Below are positions 15,901-17,009 of a stretch of 17,009 nucleotides of DNA, piece by piece. The notes under the pieces are model-generated. The model saw only the letters and a list, made by a program, of their open reading frames with translations. It made no database searches and had not been told where the DNA came from. How positions within the stretch are numbered: position 1 is the stretch's first letter; each line of letters starts with the position of its first letter. The DNA lies in contig QAXH01005937.1 in assembly GCA_004335635.1 (NCBI GenBank), positions 193 to 17,201 on the forward strand, read 5' to 3'. The stretch is from Chloromonas sp. AAM2 (lineage: Eukaryota > Chlorophyta > Chlorophyceae > Chlamydomonadales > Chlamydomonadaceae). A program made the translations under genes and the position numbers.

Positions 15901-17009
15901 CCAAAAAAAAGAAGCTGCTGCATTACAATGCTCGTCTTCCACCACAGAAAGATTAAGCAGCACAATTGTAGCACAATTGTAGTGCAGCCCAAGTGCAGCC
16001 CTAGTGCAGCCCAAGTGCAGCACACTTGTAGTGCAGCCCAAGTGCAGCCCTAGTGCAGCCCTAGTGCAGCACAATTGTAGTGCAGCCCAAGTGCAGCACA
16101 CTTGTAGTGCAGCCCAAGTGCAGCACAATTGTAGTGCAGCCCAAGTGCAGCCCTAGTGCAGCCCAAGTGCGGCACAAGTGTAGTGCAGCCCAAGTGCAGA
16201 ACACGCACAGCAGATTGCACCACAAGGCGGACACTTGCTCCCCACAACGGACACTTACAACACAGGTTCCAGTGGTACTCACATGAATTGTCCCAGAACT
16301 GGCAAACTTTATTTTTTGCGCAACTTGCTCTTGTTCTAGTTCCAGTTGAATACTTGCCCAGGCCGCTCTATGCAAGTGGTGCCGAGTCTGTCCTGCTGCT
16401 TGTCCGTCCTGCTTTGCCGTCCCCTGCAGCCAGGGAGTCCTGTGGCCTGCCCACACCCTCAGCTGCCTATCTTGCAAAGCTAGCAAACACAACTGGTGTC
16501 ACGGTGTCACCCTACTTCTCTATTCCCATGGAGGTCGAGTTGCTTGTCAAAACCTCTGTAAGTCAACACGAGGGCGCACGTTTGTTTGACTGCTCTTGAT
16601 CATTGTACTGCTACGTTTGCCTTCAATGATGTCATGTTGCATTGGTTTGCTTCACAACTTTCAGTCAACCTGGGCTTGCTATCTCACTTGGTCTTACCCT
16701 GTGTTGTTCATTCCTGTCTACAAGATGGCATGGCAGATCGAAGGGTCGTCATGCATTCTTGGTTTCTTAATGCATGTACAGGACACGTTCCAGACACCTA
16801 CACCACCTACCAAGTTCTTCCTGCCCGTGAGCCCCTACATTCTCAAGGTCAGCGCATGTCGGTTGGAGAGCACATGTCTGAACTATCACAATGCCAGCAT
16901 TGTACCGCGCATGGCTGCTGCACGGGCCAGCATTGTACACTGCACGGGCCAGCATTGTACCGCACATGGCTGCTGCACGGGCCAGCATTGTACCGCACAT
17001 GGCTGCTGC
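12846..17009 (+). CDS. Secreted nucleoside phosphorylase superfamily protein (bark-storage-protein-like), 5' part
   Basis: Predicted exons: 12846-12915, 13029-13072, 13344-13428, 13803-13905, 14059-14075, 14317-14355, 14721-14772, 15165-15230, 15460-15512, 16340-16557 and 16782-16847. They total 813 nt (271 codons), and all ten junctions keep phase with GT-AG introns. The first exon encodes a signal peptide (MSPSSIVGLLLALCILFV, with a likely cut after ADA). The core follows: YLPEYENQVAQLTGAL, WTYGGRLY, then CGIGMTNAAMTTQ in exon 4. The SGIAGGIDPTIRIGDVVVAK signature is spread over exons 5, 6 and 7. These are the conserved nucleoside-binding loops of the purine nucleoside phosphorylase/MTA-SAH nucleosidase fold. 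Later exons carry FGLTLPIPVEY and KFFLPVSPYILK, which fit the region before the family's C-terminal half. The C-terminal active-site part lies beyond the window. Plant members with signal peptides are vacuolar or vegetative storage proteins; enzymatic activity cannot be told from this part. Exon 10 holds an unusual insert of about 45 residues. Confidence 0.82.
14059..14075 (+). other. 17-nt microexon in the phosphorylase gene
   Basis: GTACATACTGATGTCAG lies between acceptor GGTGCAG and donor GTGCGT. It enters at phase 2 after exon 4 and leaves at phase 1 into exon 6, giving PK-YILMS-GIAGG. This exactly completes the conserved hydrophobic strand plus SGIAGG motif of the family. Skipping it would remove the strand and shift the frame (17 is not a multiple of 3). 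Confidence 0.8.
14513..14534. repeat. 7-bp GC-rich tandem repeat
   Basis: GCCCCCG occurs three times in a row, in intron 6 of the phosphorylase gene. Confidence 0.9.
15055..15084. repeat. 16-bp direct repeat
   Basis: GCATTGCTTTACA occurs at 15055 and again at 15071, in intron 7 of the phosphorylase gene. Confidence 0.88.
15575..15650. repeat. Imperfect 38-bp tandem repeat
   Basis: AGAGCTGGGCC(T/G)TAGTTT followed by a diverged half occurs at 15575-15612 and 15613-15650, in intron 9 of the phosphorylase gene. Confidence 0.85.
15957..16197. repeat. Minisatellite of interleaved 11-bp and 16-bp units
   Basis: The array is built from AGTGCAGCCCA or AGTGCAGCCCT (11 bp) and a longer form ending in CACA(A/C)TTGT (16 bp), with about twenty units in mixed order. 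It lies in intron 9 of the phosphorylase gene, ending about 140 nt before exon 10. Open frames across it on the minus strand (HLGCTT... patterns) are products of the repeat, not genes. Confidence 0.95.
16894..17009. repeat. 33-bp minisatellite running off the window end
   Basis: Units contain GGGCCAGCATTGTACCGCAC followed by ATGGCTGCTGCAC (33 bp). One unit is shortened to 22 bp by loss of 11 bp (around 16924-16945). The first copy has CGCGC instead of CGCAC. The array starts about 45 nt after the last visible donor of the phosphorylase gene and is cut by the window edge, so it is probably intronic. Both strands are open across it, so frames there are not evidence of coding. Confidence 0.9.

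Noticed and set aside
15886..16492. Minus-strand frames with repeated Leu-Gly-Cys-Thr motifs
   Set aside because: They are translations of the 11/16-bp minisatellite.
16767..17000. Minus-strand frame with repeated ARAAAMCGTML motif
   Set aside because: This is a translation of the 33-bp minisatellite, with no splice or family support.

Overview
The window looks like nuclear DNA of a eukaryote, most likely a green alga (Chlorophyta). Coding segments are short and are bounded by GT-AG splice sites whose reading phases fit together. One gene is a nucleoside phosphorylase with an N-terminal signal peptide, a combination known from land-plant bark-storage proteins. Simple and tandem repeats are abundant, and CATG/TGCATG words recur throughout. 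I see no bacterial operon structure, rRNA, tRNA or CRISPR array. The algal assignment is an inference; no marker gene fixes the taxon.

Layout: (1) About 861-2436, minus strand: part of a spliced gene with a SAM-like domain followed by a P-loop NTPase of the STAND/AAA type, similar to the NTPases of Crinkler-like proteins. Its 3' exons probably lie in or beyond 1-860. (2) About 3408-5084, minus strand: four exons of an unrecognised gene, found only by splice-phase matching. (3) 5439-10987, plus strand: a five-exon gene, all junctions in phase 0, for an F-box-like protein with four ankyrin-like units, a long Ala/Pro/Gln-rich linker and one hydrophobic segment. Its first intron holds 37 perfect GAT triplets and decayed copies of the start of exon 2. 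(4) 10988-12845: about 1.9 kb without a gene I can support, with several short tandem repeats and one inverted repeat. (5) 12846 to the window end, plus strand: the 5' part of a secreted nucleoside phosphorylase split into at least 11 exons, one of only 17 nt. Its introns carry an 11/16-bp minisatellite and a 33-bp minisatellite that runs off the window.

The genes do not form an evident pathway. Genes 2 and 3 are divergent and may share the 5085-5438 interval as a promoter. The clearest results are the exon structure of the phosphorylase and of the F-box/ankyrin gene, where recognisable protein motifs and splice phases agree. All exon boundaries were read by eye, without transcript data.
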